DNA of 12,336 nt from CBFGRV01 sp965651265 (GTDB lineage Bacteria; Bacteroidota; Rhodothermia; Rhodothermales; VXPQ01). Shown one piece after another: positions 1 to 6,671 of the stretch (the stretch's first letter is position 1; each line of letters opens with the position of its first letter). Location: assembly GCA_965651265.1 (NCBI GenBank), contig CBFGRV010000081.1, positions 1 to 12,336 on the forward strand, read 5' to 3'. The notes beneath the pieces are model-generated. The model was given only the letters and a program-made list of their open reading frames with translations. It searched no databases and was not told the origin of the DNA. The translations under genes were made by a program, and so were the position numbers.

Positions 1-1
1 T

Positions 2-115
2 TGTCCGGGAGTTCGGATTTTTTCCCCAGCGTTCGGATTCTGTCCAAGACTTCGGATTTTTCCAGAGTTCGGAATAGGCTCAGACTTCGGATATAATCAG
101 CGCCGGATTCTATCC
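2..115. repeat. Degenerate 17-20 bp tandem repeats, TTCGGATT core
   Basis: Six degenerate copies start near 11, 31, 50, 67, 85 and 102. The fullest copies read GTTCGGATTCTGTCCAAGAC (31-50) and a close variant at 11-30. Later copies shorten and diverge. The core TTCGGAT followed by a pyrimidine run and TCC is the part that is kept. No believable coding frame covers the block. It may begin left of the window, because position 2 already carries a TGTCCGGGAG fragment of the same style. Function is unknown; it may be decayed intergenic repeat DNA or an array of binding sites. Confidence 0.6.
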
Positions 116-117
116 AA

Positions 118-186
118 AGTCCGGGTAAGTCCGGGTTTGTGCGGGTTTGTCCGGGTTGTCCGGGTTTGTCCGACTTAGTCCGAGAG
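118..186 (+). repeat. 10 bp tandem repeats (GTCCGGGTT), possible G-quadruplex
   Basis: Seven units with a 10 bp period (one of 9 bp) start at 118, 128, 138, 148, 158, 167 and 177. The first five have the form (A/T)GT(C/G)CGGGT(T/A) and the last two are decayed. Five GGG tracts at 123, 133, 143, 153 and 162 are separated by 7, 7, 7 and 6 bases, which satisfies the usual G3-N(1-7) quadruplex pattern on the + strand. The array sits between two other repeat styles that share the TCCG word, so all three may derive from one expanding sequence. Whether the quadruplex forms is inference. Confidence 0.6.
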
Positions 187-480
187 TCCTGATCGAATCG
201 TTCGAACAGCCATCCCAATTCTCCGAATCTGTCCGGAAAATTGGCTCTACCACGCATCTCGGACTTTGAGTTTCGGGTAGCGTCCGAGGAGTCGGATTTA
301 ACTGTTGCAACAAACACCCGCATCGCGAATTGTCCGATAGTATGGATTAACCGTTGTAACAAGCATCTGCCTGGGTGATTTGTCCGAAAATACGTATTAC
401 CTGTTACAACAGGCATCCGCCTTTAGACTCGTCCGTAGGTCCGGATTTGTCGTTCAAACGAGTGTCTGACTGAGTACCTC
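178..480. repeat. Degenerate ~50 bp tandem repeats with GTTNNAAC palindrome
   Basis: Units beginning GTCCG start at 178, 231, 282, 332, 382 and 431, giving spacings of 53, 51, 50, 50 and 49 bp. Aligned units share GTCCGNNNGT, then CGGATT or a variant, then a palindrome, then a CATCNGCC-like word. The palindromes are CGTTCGAACA (199-208 area), TGTTGCAACA (302-311, a perfect palindrome), CGTTGTAACA (352-361), TGTTACAACA (402-411) and CGTTCAAACG (451-460). The GTT and AAC arms are kept while the two central bases vary. The 231 unit has lost its palindrome. The array ends about 15 bp before the VWA start codon, so it lies where regulators of the triad would bind. That role is inference. Confidence 0.7.
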
Positions 481-495
481 TCCATATTCAGGTTT

Positions 496-1350
496 ATGCC
501 GTATTCCGCCGAGATTAGCCGCACCCACCCGACGGCCATCCTTTTTCTACTGGATCAGTCTGCCTCAATGCAGGATCCTTTCGGCGGGGCCGAGCAACGA
601 GGGGACGCGGCGCCAAGCAAGTCGCGTGTGCTGGCCGATGTCGTCAACCGTCTCCTGCAAAACCTCATCCTCCGATGTGCCAAAGAGGATGGTGTCCGCG
701 ACTACTTCTACATCGGAATCGTCGGCTATGGGGATCGTGTTCAGCCCCTCATCCGTCCGGTCGACGACATCCACCAGGATCTCGTCGCCATCAGCCACCT
801 GGCCGAGCGGCCGCTGCGGATGGAGGAGCGCCTCCAGCAGATCCGCCGCAACGGCGAGATCATCACACAGCGCACTAAATTTCCGGTCTGGTTCGATCCG
901 CATGCGAAGAATGGCACGCCGATGTGCCAGGCCCTCGACCTCGCCGCGCAGATCGTGCGGGCGTGGATCGATCTGCATCCGCGCGATTTTCCACCCATCG
1001 TCATCAACGTCACCGACGGCGAAGCGACCGACGGCGAGCCCCTTGAGTTCGCGCGCCGCGTGACCTCGTACGCTACTGACGACGGCGACGTGCTCCTCTT
1101 CAATGTGCATCTGTCATCCTCCGAGGAGCCGGCCGTCGAGCTGCCGGATTCCGCCGCCGAGCTGCCGTCCGACGAATACGCGCTCCAACTCTTCCAGATG
1201 TCGAGCCCGCTGCCCTTCCCGATGCGTGCGGCCGCCGAGCACGAGGGCTACGAGGTGAGCCTCGACTCGCGAGGTTTCATCTTCAACGCCGATCCCGCCG
1301 CGCTCGTCCGTTTCCTCGAAATTGGAACGCGGCCATCCCATCTACGGTGA
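496..1350 (+). CDS. VWA-domain protein of a TerY-P/YegL-type triad
   Basis: This 284-residue protein is a soluble von Willebrand factor A domain without an evident signal peptide or membrane span. The MIDAS metal site is complete: DQSAS (D20, S22, S24) after a hydrophobic strand, T141 in the GTPM segment, and D174 in NVTDGE. VWA domains bind partners through a Mg-coordinated surface. Together with the following phosphatase and kinase this matches the vWA/PP2C/kinase triad, in which the VWA protein is called TerY-like (YegL in E. coli). It is longer than YegL (about 219 residues); the segment between residues about 205 and 240, rich in acidic residues and serine, looks like an insertion. Its stop overlaps the next start (GTGA), which indicates translational coupling. 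The ribosome site before ATG 496 is weak (CAGG, 5-8 bases upstream). The family call is firm; the substrate is unknown. Confidence 0.85.
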   Translation: MPYSAEISRTHPTAILFLLDQSASMQDPFGGAEQRGDAAPSKSRVLADVVNRLLQNLILRCAKEDGVRDYFYIGIVGYGDRVQPLIRPVDDIHQDLVAISHLAERPLRMEERLQQIRRNGEIITQRTKFPVWFDPHAKNGTPMCQALDLAAQIVRAWIDLHPRDFPPIVINVTDGEATDGEPLEFARRVTSYATDDGDVLLFNVHLSSSEEPAVELPDSAAELPSDEYALQLFQMSSPLPFPMRAAAEHEGYEVSLDSRGFIFNADPAALVRFLEIGTRPSHLR

Positions 1351-2321
1351 GCGATCCAAAGTTGATCATCCGGACGGCATGGCAACCCAAGGCGGGTCAT
1401 CGCCCTGAGGAATACGAGGACGCCTTCGCCGTCTCGTCGCCGCGGTTGCCCTTTCGCGCTGCCATCGCCGACGGGGCCACGGAGTCGATCTTTTCGGGTG
1501 GATGGGCTCGCGCGCTCGTCGACGCATTCGTAAGCGGATGTAAGACGAACGAGGATGCCGGTGCTTTGAACGCGGGAGACATGGCTTCGAACTCCGCAGA
1601 CATGGCCCCGAATGCGGGAGACATGGCCCCGAACGTGGGAGACATGGCCACGAACTCCGCAGACATGGCTTCGAACTCCGCAGACATGGCATCGAACGCG
1701 GGAGACATGGCTTCGAACTCCGCAGACATGGCCCCGAATGCGGGAGACATGGCTCCGAACGCGGGAGACATGGCCACGAACTCCGCAGACATGGCTTCGA
1801 ACGCCCGAGATCTGGCCCCGAATGCAGATGGTGCGACCCCGAACACCTACTCACCGATGTCCGAAGCCATCCGTCAGGCGCGCGACTCTTGGTCGCCTGA
1901 GCCTGATACCCGCTGGTACGTCGCAGCCAAAGCGGCCGAAGGCGCCCACGCCGCCATCCTCTCATTCGAGCTCCGGCAGGACGGCTGGGTCGCCGAAGCC
2001 GTCGGCGACTGTTGCCTTTTTCACCTCCGCGGTGACGCCCTGTTGAAGGCCTGGCCGATCGACGATCCGGATGCCTTCACCCATCGCCCGCCGCTAGTCT
2101 CGAGCCGCGACACACCCACGGAGATTCTTGGCGCATCCGGCGATTGGTGCCCCGGCGATGCTTTCGTCTTCGCCACTGACGCCGTGGCGGAATGGCTGCT
2201 TCGCGGTCGGTCGATCGAAGCATTGAACGGCGAGCCGGTGGAGCGCTGGCTTGAGGCAGTAAAGAGGGGCGGTATGCGCAACGACGACGCGACGCTCATT
2301 CATGTCTACATCCAGCCGTAA
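1347..2321 (+). CDS. PP2C-family Ser/Thr phosphatase with heptapeptide repeat insert (YegK/PphC-like)
   Basis: This is a metal-dependent protein phosphatase (PP2C/PPM fold). The metal-binding acidic residues are present: E24-D25 (YEDAF), D42 (IADGAT), D221 (VGDCCLF), D278 (ATDAVAEW) and D313-D314 (NDDAT). It has 324 residues, but residues 74-163 are a repeated insert built on N-x-x-D-M-A. Removing it leaves about 234 residues, near the size of E. coli YegK (PphC). It probably dephosphorylates the kinase encoded next, as PphC does for YegI in E. coli. Translation starts at GTG 1347, which overlaps the VWA stop by 4 bases. An ATG-only search would miss this start. Whether the insert affects activity cannot be told from sequence. 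It falls between the first metal-site helix and the rest of the domain, probably as a surface loop. Confidence 0.85.
   Translation: MSDPKLIIRTAWQPKAGHRPEEYEDAFAVSSPRLPFRAAIADGATESIFSGGWARALVDAFVSGCKTNEDAGALNAGDMASNSADMAPNAGDMAPNVGDMATNSADMASNSADMASNAGDMASNSADMAPNAGDMAPNAGDMATNSADMASNARDLAPNADGATPNTYSPMSEAIRQARDSWSPEPDTRWYVAAKAAEGAHAAILSFELRQDGWVAEAVGDCCLFHLRGDALLKAWPIDDPDAFTHRPPLVSSRDTPTEILGASGDWCPGDAFVFATDAVAEWLLRGRSIEALNGEPVERWLEAVKRGGMRNDDATLIHVYIQP
1566..1838 (+). repeat. In-frame 21 bp coding minisatellite with nested 126 bp duplication
   Basis: Twelve 21 bp units start at 1566, and a thirteenth degenerate unit begins at 1818. Two main unit types occur: xNAGDMA (AAC/AAT GCG GGA GAC ATG) and xNSADMA (AAC TCC GCA GAC ATG). 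There is also a higher-order pattern: units 1-6 (1566-1691) and 7-12 (1692-1817) run in the same order, sharing the first-residue series (L/S)-S-P-P-T-S and the same synonymous AAT codon in unit 3 and unit 9. This points to a 126 bp (42-residue) duplication after the 21 bp expansion. Divergence is low, so expansion was recent or the copies are being homogenised. Copy number probably varies among relatives. Confidence 0.93.
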
Positions 2322-2346
2322 GCCGCTATATCCGGCCGTAAGACGC
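2307..2346 (+). repeat. 20 bp tandem duplication spanning the phosphatase stop codon
   Basis: Bases 2307-2326 and 2327-2346 match at 17 of 20 positions. The first copy encodes the phosphatase C-terminus Y-I-Q-P-stop; the second, in its own frame, reads Y-I-R-P-stop. The duplication occupies nearly the whole 33 bp spacer between the phosphatase and kinase genes. It separates two genes that would otherwise be almost contiguous, and it leaves the kinase start without a clear purine-rich ribosome site. Confidence 0.8.
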
Positions 2347-2354
2347 GTTCGACG

Positions 2355-4112
2355 ATGAGCTACCCGACGCCGGGCGAATATCAGGAGGCCCTCCAGTTCC
2401 CTTCGATCGCGCTGCTCGATCCCGATCTGCAGGATGCAGAGCCGGAAACGAACGCCCTCGGCCTGCCGCGGGCCATCACGGGCGCGTTCGCCGTCGTCTT
2501 TCCCGTCCGCACGCGCACGGCGCGCTGGGCGCTCAAGTGCTTCCTGACGGATGTCCCTGATCAGCGGCGCCGCTACCGCGCCATTGGCGAGCACCTGGCG
2601 GGTCTCGAACTGCCGTACATGGCCGAGTTCGTGTACCAGCGCCGCGGGATTCGCGTCGGCGGCGGCGTGTACCCCATCCTGAAGATGGAATGGCTGGATG
2701 GGCATGGGCTCAACGCCTTCGTCGCGAAGCAGATCGGCGCCGGGCGAGTGGATGCCGTCGCGGCGCTCGTGCCGATGTGGCGCCGCATGATGGCGGCGCT
2801 CGAGGCGGCGACGATCGCACACGGCGACCTCCAGCACGGCAACATCCTGGTGGATGCAGACGGGCTCCGCCTGGTGGATTACGATACGATGTTCGTGCCG
2901 GGGCTCGAAGGGCGGCGAAGTCCGGAAGTGGGCCATCGGAATTACCAGCATCCGGATCGCGATGAGCGCGATTTCGGGCCGTACCTCGATCGCTTTTCGG
3001 CGCTGCTGATCGACACGGCGCTGCAGGCCTGTGCCCTCGAGCCGACGCTCTGGGAGCGATTCGACACGGGCGAGAACCTCCTCTTTCGGTCGGATGACCT
3101 GCTCGATCCGGGCAGCTCGGCGCTCTTCGAGGAGCTCCGGCGGCTCGAGCAGCTAGCCGGCCAGGTGGATCTGCTGCGCCACGCGTGCTACATGGAGCCC
3201 GAAGACGTGCCGCCGCTGCACGAAATCGTGCAGGATGCTTCCGGAGCAACACGCGACGGGCGCGCCGGCGCGGCCGCCGATGGGGCGCGAGGTCGCTTAA
3301 CATCTCTCCGAAAACGCAGACAGGCGAGCGACGCCGCCAGCGCAGAGCGGCGAGTGTTCGGGGAGCCAACCCCGTTCGAGCGGTGGGCAATGCCCCTATT
3401 GGTCGGAGGTTTAGCGCTCGCCACCCTCGTTGGATTCGTCGCGTCATGGACGGCGGCCCTCCTGATCGTAATCATCGTCGCCGCCTCATGGGCGGGCGCG
3501 GCCGTCTGGAGTTACCGGCGCATCCCGGCCGTCCGGCGCATCCGCCGCCTGAAGAAGGAGGATGCCTACTTCCGGTCGCTACTTGCCGGATTCCGCGATG
3601 AACTGCGCCGCGGCGACGAGCGACGCCGGGAGATCCTCACGTCGCAGGAAGACCTCGCCGCACGCCGCCTGGAGGAGATTCGCGCCGAAGCCCTGAACAA
3701 TCGGCTCAAACATCATTTCATCGGCGAGATTTCGGGGTTCGAAGGGCTGACGCACAAAGTCGTAGTGCGCCTCAAGGCCTCGGGAATTCGGACGGCCGTC
3801 CATGCGACCCCGGAGCGCATCCAGGAGGTGAAGCAGCTCAGTCCCGAAACGCGTGCACGCGTAGTGTTGTGGCGCTCGTCGCTCGTCGCCGAGTACAGGG
3901 ATGTGATGCCAGCGCGCTTATCACCGGCCGAGGAACGTCGCCTTCGCCGTCACGTCGAGCGCCGGCTCGAGGAGATCGACCGAGCATCGGCGCGACTCAG
4001 GGAGAAAATGTCCATCCAGGAAAACGAACACGCCCGAATTCTCGAGAGGATGGAGGAATCGAACGCCCCCGGTTGGAGAGAGTACGCGGCGTTTCTGTTC
4101 CGAGTAAGGTGA
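2355..4112 (+). CDS. Membrane-anchored atypical Ser/Thr kinase with helix-hairpin-helix C-terminus (YegI-like)
   Basis: The 585 residues hold an N-terminal protein-kinase-like domain (about 40-290) with K61 (ALKCF), a catalytic loop HGDLQHGN (H156, D158, N163) and DYD at 175-177 in place of DFG. A charged linker follows, then two adjacent hydrophobic spans (about 345-363 and 366-386), a basic stop-transfer segment (RRIPAVRRIRRLKK), a coiled coil (about 400-450) and a helix-hairpin-helix-like segment (about 455-507, FIGEISGFEGLT to ARVVLWRSSL). A second charged coiled coil (525-568) ends the protein. HhH segments usually bind DNA without sequence specificity. The order matches E. coli YegI (about 650 residues), whose phosphorylation is reversed by YegK. 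As third gene of the triad it is the probable substrate of the upstream phosphatase. The glycine-rich loop is poorly defined (ITGAFAVVF). Confidence 0.85.
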   Translation: MSYPTPGEYQEALQFPSIALLDPDLQDAEPETNALGLPRAITGAFAVVFPVRTRTARWALKCFLTDVPDQRRRYRAIGEHLAGLELPYMAEFVYQRRGIRVGGGVYPILKMEWLDGHGLNAFVAKQIGAGRVDAVAALVPMWRRMMAALEAATIAHGDLQHGNILVDADGLRLVDYDTMFVPGLEGRRSPEVGHRNYQHPDRDERDFGPYLDRFSALLIDTALQACALEPTLWERFDTGENLLFRSDDLLDPGSSALFEELRRLEQLAGQVDLLRHACYMEPEDVPPLHEIVQDASGATRDGRAGAAADGARGRLTSLRKRRQASDAASAERRVFGEPTPFERWAMPLLVGGLALATLVGFVASWTAALLIVIIVAASWAGAAVWSYRRIPAVRRIRRLKKEDAYFRSLLAGFRDELRRGDERRREILTSQEDLAARRLEEIRAEALNNRLKHHFIGEISGFEGLTHKVVVRLKASGIRTAVHATPERIQEVKQLSPETRARVVLWRSSLVAEYRDVMPARLSPAEERRLRRHVERRLEEIDRASARLREKMSIQENEHARILERMEESNAPGWREYAAFLFRVR

Positions 4113-4158
4113 TGATAGGGCGCCGGATCGTGACTCGAGATCCCCAATCTTCGACGCG

Positions 4159-4557
4159 CTAGGACAGCAAATCCTTCAAATCCACCCCCTCCACGTCATC
4201 CGGCAGATCCTCCGGGTGGTGCCGTACGAGTGCGAGAATGGCCGAGTGCGGGACGATCAGGTAGTCCCGACCTTCGAATCTGATTTCGATAGCCTCCTTC
4301 TTCACGAAAAAGGCCTGATCGCCGGGGCGCGCCTGAAGCGGGAGATATCGGATGGAATCTCGTTCAGCAGCCCACGGCTCACCGGTATAGTCCGGATTCG
4401 GCATCACGTAGCCCGGTCCCACCTTCTCCACGCGGCCGAAGCGCACCTCCTGCCGATCCGCGACGGAGGCCGGCAAGACGAGCCCCGTCTCGGTCTGCTT
4501 CTCACCCGAATCGGGCGCAATCAAAACGCGATCGCCTACGATGATCAGTTCGTTCAT
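4159..4557 (-). CDS. Stand-alone GroES-like co-chaperonin, extended form
   Basis: This 132-residue protein shows the Cpn10 pattern: VGDRVLIAP at 7-15, a mobile-loop-like segment with the hydrophobic LVL at 26-28, GRVEKVGPG at 41-49, a PGD at 78-80 and a closing strand YLIVPHSAILALV (99-111). Canonical GroES has about 95 residues; here the centre is longer (about 50-75, including a YVMPNPDY segment) and there is an acidic tail after residue 112 (PEDLPDDVEGVDLKDLLS). No groEL lies beside it, so it is probably a paralogue and not the housekeeping copy. I chose ATG 4557 because GroES homology begins there; the frame stays open to 4698 but that part overlaps the symporter gene and has no family match. 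AAGG lies 9 bases upstream. The gene follows the symporter by 62 bp on the same strand and converges on the kinase gene (46 bp gap). Confidence 0.85.
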   Translation of the reverse strand: MNELIIVGDRVLIAPDSGEKQTETGLVLPASVADRQEVRFGRVEKVGPGYVMPNPDYTGEPWAAERDSIRYLPLQARPGDQAFFVKKEAIEIRFEGRDYLIVPHSAILALVRHHPEDLPDDVEGVDLKDLLS

Positions 4558-4619
4558 ACCAAAACGCCTTCGTTTCCGAGGGTGAGTCCCACGAGCCAGG
4601 TCGCGTCCAGTTCCGAGGA

Positions 4620-6437
4620 TCAGACTTGAAGCGCGCGCTCGCGCCGGCCGATATCCCACCAGAGGAAGGCGGCGGAAGAAACGGCGAGCACGAGACACAG
4701 CAACATCGGCCCGGTACGGCCCATCAGGAGATATCCGAAGCCGAAGAGGGTGGTATATACCAGCACCACACCGGCCACCCAGTCGGCCAGCAGGGCACCG
4801 AGCCCGGTGTCCGGCTGCACATCCGAATTGCGCGCAGCAACCGGTTTCCAGCCGGGCCCGCCCGGATGGATCCTCCGGTAGAAACGATCGAGCACCTCAG
4901 GCGATGTGGGCCTCGTGACAAAGGTAGCAATCACCCACACTATGGTCGTGAAAGCCGTCACCGAGAATAGATTGACCGGAAACTCGGCCTGCAACCCGGG
5001 CACCACGACACCGAACGCGCCAAGGATGAGGGCCACGATGAGCAGAAAGACGGGGGAGAGCGTCGCCACGAGTTCGCTCCAGGCATTCACGCGCCACCAA
5101 TACCACCTCAGGATGAGCACGAGGCCGAGTCCCGCCGAAGCCGTCAGCACGAGACCCCACGCCTCACTGATCGAGCCGAGATTGGCCGTCACGAAAATCG
5201 AGATCAGCGCCAGCACGAACGTCAGCACGCGCGACACGAGCACATAATGTTTTTCATCTCCATCCTTCTTGATGAACCGTCGCCAGAGGTCGTTCACCAG
5301 ATAAGAGGTCCCCCAATTGAGCTGCGTGGAGATGGTGCTCATAAAGGCGGCCAGGAAAGCCGCGAACATGAGTCCGAGCAGGCCCGTCGGCAGCACGTCG
5401 CGCATCACCAGCACGAAGCCTTCCCGTGGATCCTCGAGGCCGGGATAGAGGACGAGCGCCGCAAGGGCGACGATAATCCACGGCCACGGTCGAAGGCAGT
5501 AATGGGCCATCGTGAACCACAGCGTGGCGAAGAGTGAGTGCTTTTCGTCCTTCGCGCTCATCATCCGCTGCGCGATGTAGCCGCCCCCACCCGGCTCGTT
5601 GCCCGGATACCAGCTCGCCCACCACTGCACGCCGATGTAGGCCACGAAGGACGCGACGCTCAGCGCGAGGACGGCGCCGCCTTCTACGGCGGTCCCAATG
5701 GTGGGGAGGAAGCGGAACGTCGTCTCCGGCAACTGGGCCATCAGGCCGCTCATGCCATCGATCTCGGGCCGGCGGAGGACGACGATCGCGAGGATGATGC
5801 TGCCCGCCATCGCGATAAAGAACTGGAAGGCATCCGTCACGACGACCCCCCAGAGTCCGGAGAGAAGCGAAAAAACGGCCACGACCAGCAAGAGAATGGC
5901 CACGACGGCCAGCGCCGCGCTGATCTCCGCTCCCAGGATGTTGAAGGAGGACCGCCCGAAGACCGTCAGGTCGGGAAAAAGCACGGAAAGCACGGTCTCC
6001 ATCGCCAGGGACACCCATCCGACGATGATCGCATTGAGGAGCAGGCCGAAATAAAGCGCCTTGATCCCGCGCAACCAGGCCGCCGCCTTGCCGTCGTAGC
6101 GCAGCTCCACGAACTCGACGTCCGTCAGCACCCCGGAACGTCGCCAGAGCCGGGCGAAGAAGAAGACGGTGAGCATCCCCCCGAAGGCGAAATTCCACCA
6201 CAGCCAGTTACCCGCGATTCCGTTTTGCGCGACCAGTTCGGTGACCGCCAGCGGCGTATCGGCCGCAAAGGTCGTGGCCACCATCGACGTTCCGGCCAAC
6301 CACCAGGGCATGCTGCGCCCCGAAAGGAAGAACTCGAAGGTATCTCGCCCGGCTCGCCGGGCATAGTAAACGGCGATACCGAACGAGATGATGAAATAGG
6401 CGACTATGAGGAGCCAGTCGAGAGTTGCCAGCGCCAT
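4620..6437 (-). CDS. Sodium/solute symporter (SSS family)
   Basis: This 605-residue inner-membrane protein has roughly 13-14 hydrophobic spans. The sequence from SGRSMPWWLAGTSMVATTF through the following ADTPLAVTELVAQNGIAGNW is typical of the SSS transporter family at the first-to-second helix region, and LVNDLWRRFIKK is the family's conserved loop segment. SSS carriers couple substrate uptake to the sodium gradient. The substrate (sugar, amino acid, vitamin or organic acid) cannot be read from the sequence. The frame is open to 6509, but the hydrophobic N-terminus starts at ATG 6437 (MALATLDWLLIVAYF) with GGAAG just upstream. The 24 residues before that are basic and unlike the family. It probably shares a transcript with the GroES-like gene downstream. 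Confidence 0.88.
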   Translation of the reverse strand: MALATLDWLLIVAYFIISFGIAVYYARRAGRDTFEFFLSGRSMPWWLAGTSMVATTFAADTPLAVTELVAQNGIAGNWLWWNFAFGGMLTVFFFARLWRRSGVLTDVEFVELRYDGKAAAWLRGIKALYFGLLLNAIIVGWVSLAMETVLSVLFPDLTVFGRSSFNILGAEISAALAVVAILLLVVAVFSLLSGLWGVVVTDAFQFFIAMAGSIILAIVVLRRPEIDGMSGLMAQLPETTFRFLPTIGTAVEGGAVLALSVASFVAYIGVQWWASWYPGNEPGGGGYIAQRMMSAKDEKHSLFATLWFTMAHYCLRPWPWIIVALAALVLYPGLEDPREGFVLVMRDVLPTGLLGLMFAAFLAAFMSTISTQLNWGTSYLVNDLWRRFIKKDGDEKHYVLVSRVLTFVLALISIFVTANLGSISEAWGLVLTASAGLGLVLILRWYWWRVNAWSELVATLSPVFLLIVALILGAFGVVVPGLQAEFPVNLFSVTAFTTIVWVIATFVTRPTSPEVLDRFYRRIHPGGPGWKPVAARNSDVQPDTGLGALLADWVAGVVLVYTTLFGFGYLLMGRTGPMLLCLVLAVSSAAFLWWDIGRRERALQV

Positions 6438-6541
6438 TCGCTTCCGCAGTGTGGTGTGGAGGGACGGATGGGCGGCATCCCGGAGGCATCGCTCAGCCGT
6501 ATGCCGCATACCGCGGCGGAGGAGAATGAAAATCGCATTCC

Positions 6542-6586
6542 GCCGTGCGGTCGGAATCTACATCCTGAGGACTAGAATCGCACGGC
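6542..6586. other. 8 bp inverted repeat in the symporter leader
   Basis: GCCGTGCG (6542-6549) and CGCACGGC (6579-6586) form a perfect 8 bp stem around a 29 base loop, with the smaller palindrome TCCTGAGGA (6563-6571) inside the loop. It lies about 105 bases before the symporter start and 86 bases after the small ORF stop, on the minus-strand transcript. No clear U-tract follows on either strand, so it is not a standard terminator. It could be a leader structure or an operator. Confidence 0.4.
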
Positions 6587-6671
6587 AATGCATCCTCAAA
6601 ACCGGACATCCGCAGCCGGCGAGGACGCTCAGATGGGCGAGCTCCGATCATCTCAACCAAGAGACGGCCGA

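Noticed and set aside
110..313. Minus-strand 67-residue frame in the repeat zone
   Set aside because: It is a translation of the repeat arrays, has no recognisable domain and no ribosome site.
178..480. CRISPR-like array with ~50 bp period
   Set aside because: The whole unit is degenerate, with no near-identical repeat of 25-40 bp and no unique spacers; no cas genes are nearby.
2094..2951. Minus-strand 285-residue frame opposite the phosphatase/kinase junction
   Set aside because: It crosses two well-supported genes and has no recognisable domain; a shadow frame.
4125..4143. Terminator hairpin between the convergent kinase and GroES-like genes
   Set aside because: GGATC/GATCC gives only a 5 bp stem with a 9 base loop and no T-run on either strand.
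4558..4698. Longer start for the GroES-like gene
   Set aside because: It would overlap the symporter's 3' end, and GroES similarity starts exactly at ATG 4557.
6438..6509. 24-residue longer start for the symporter
   Set aside because: The added part is basic and polar with no family match; the hydrophobic first helix begins right after ATG 6437.
5538..6575. Plus-strand 345-residue frame opposite the symporter
   Set aside because: The protein is highly charged, rich in E, D, R, H and G without domains, as expected of an antisense shadow of a GC-rich gene. The same holds for 5254-6201 minus.
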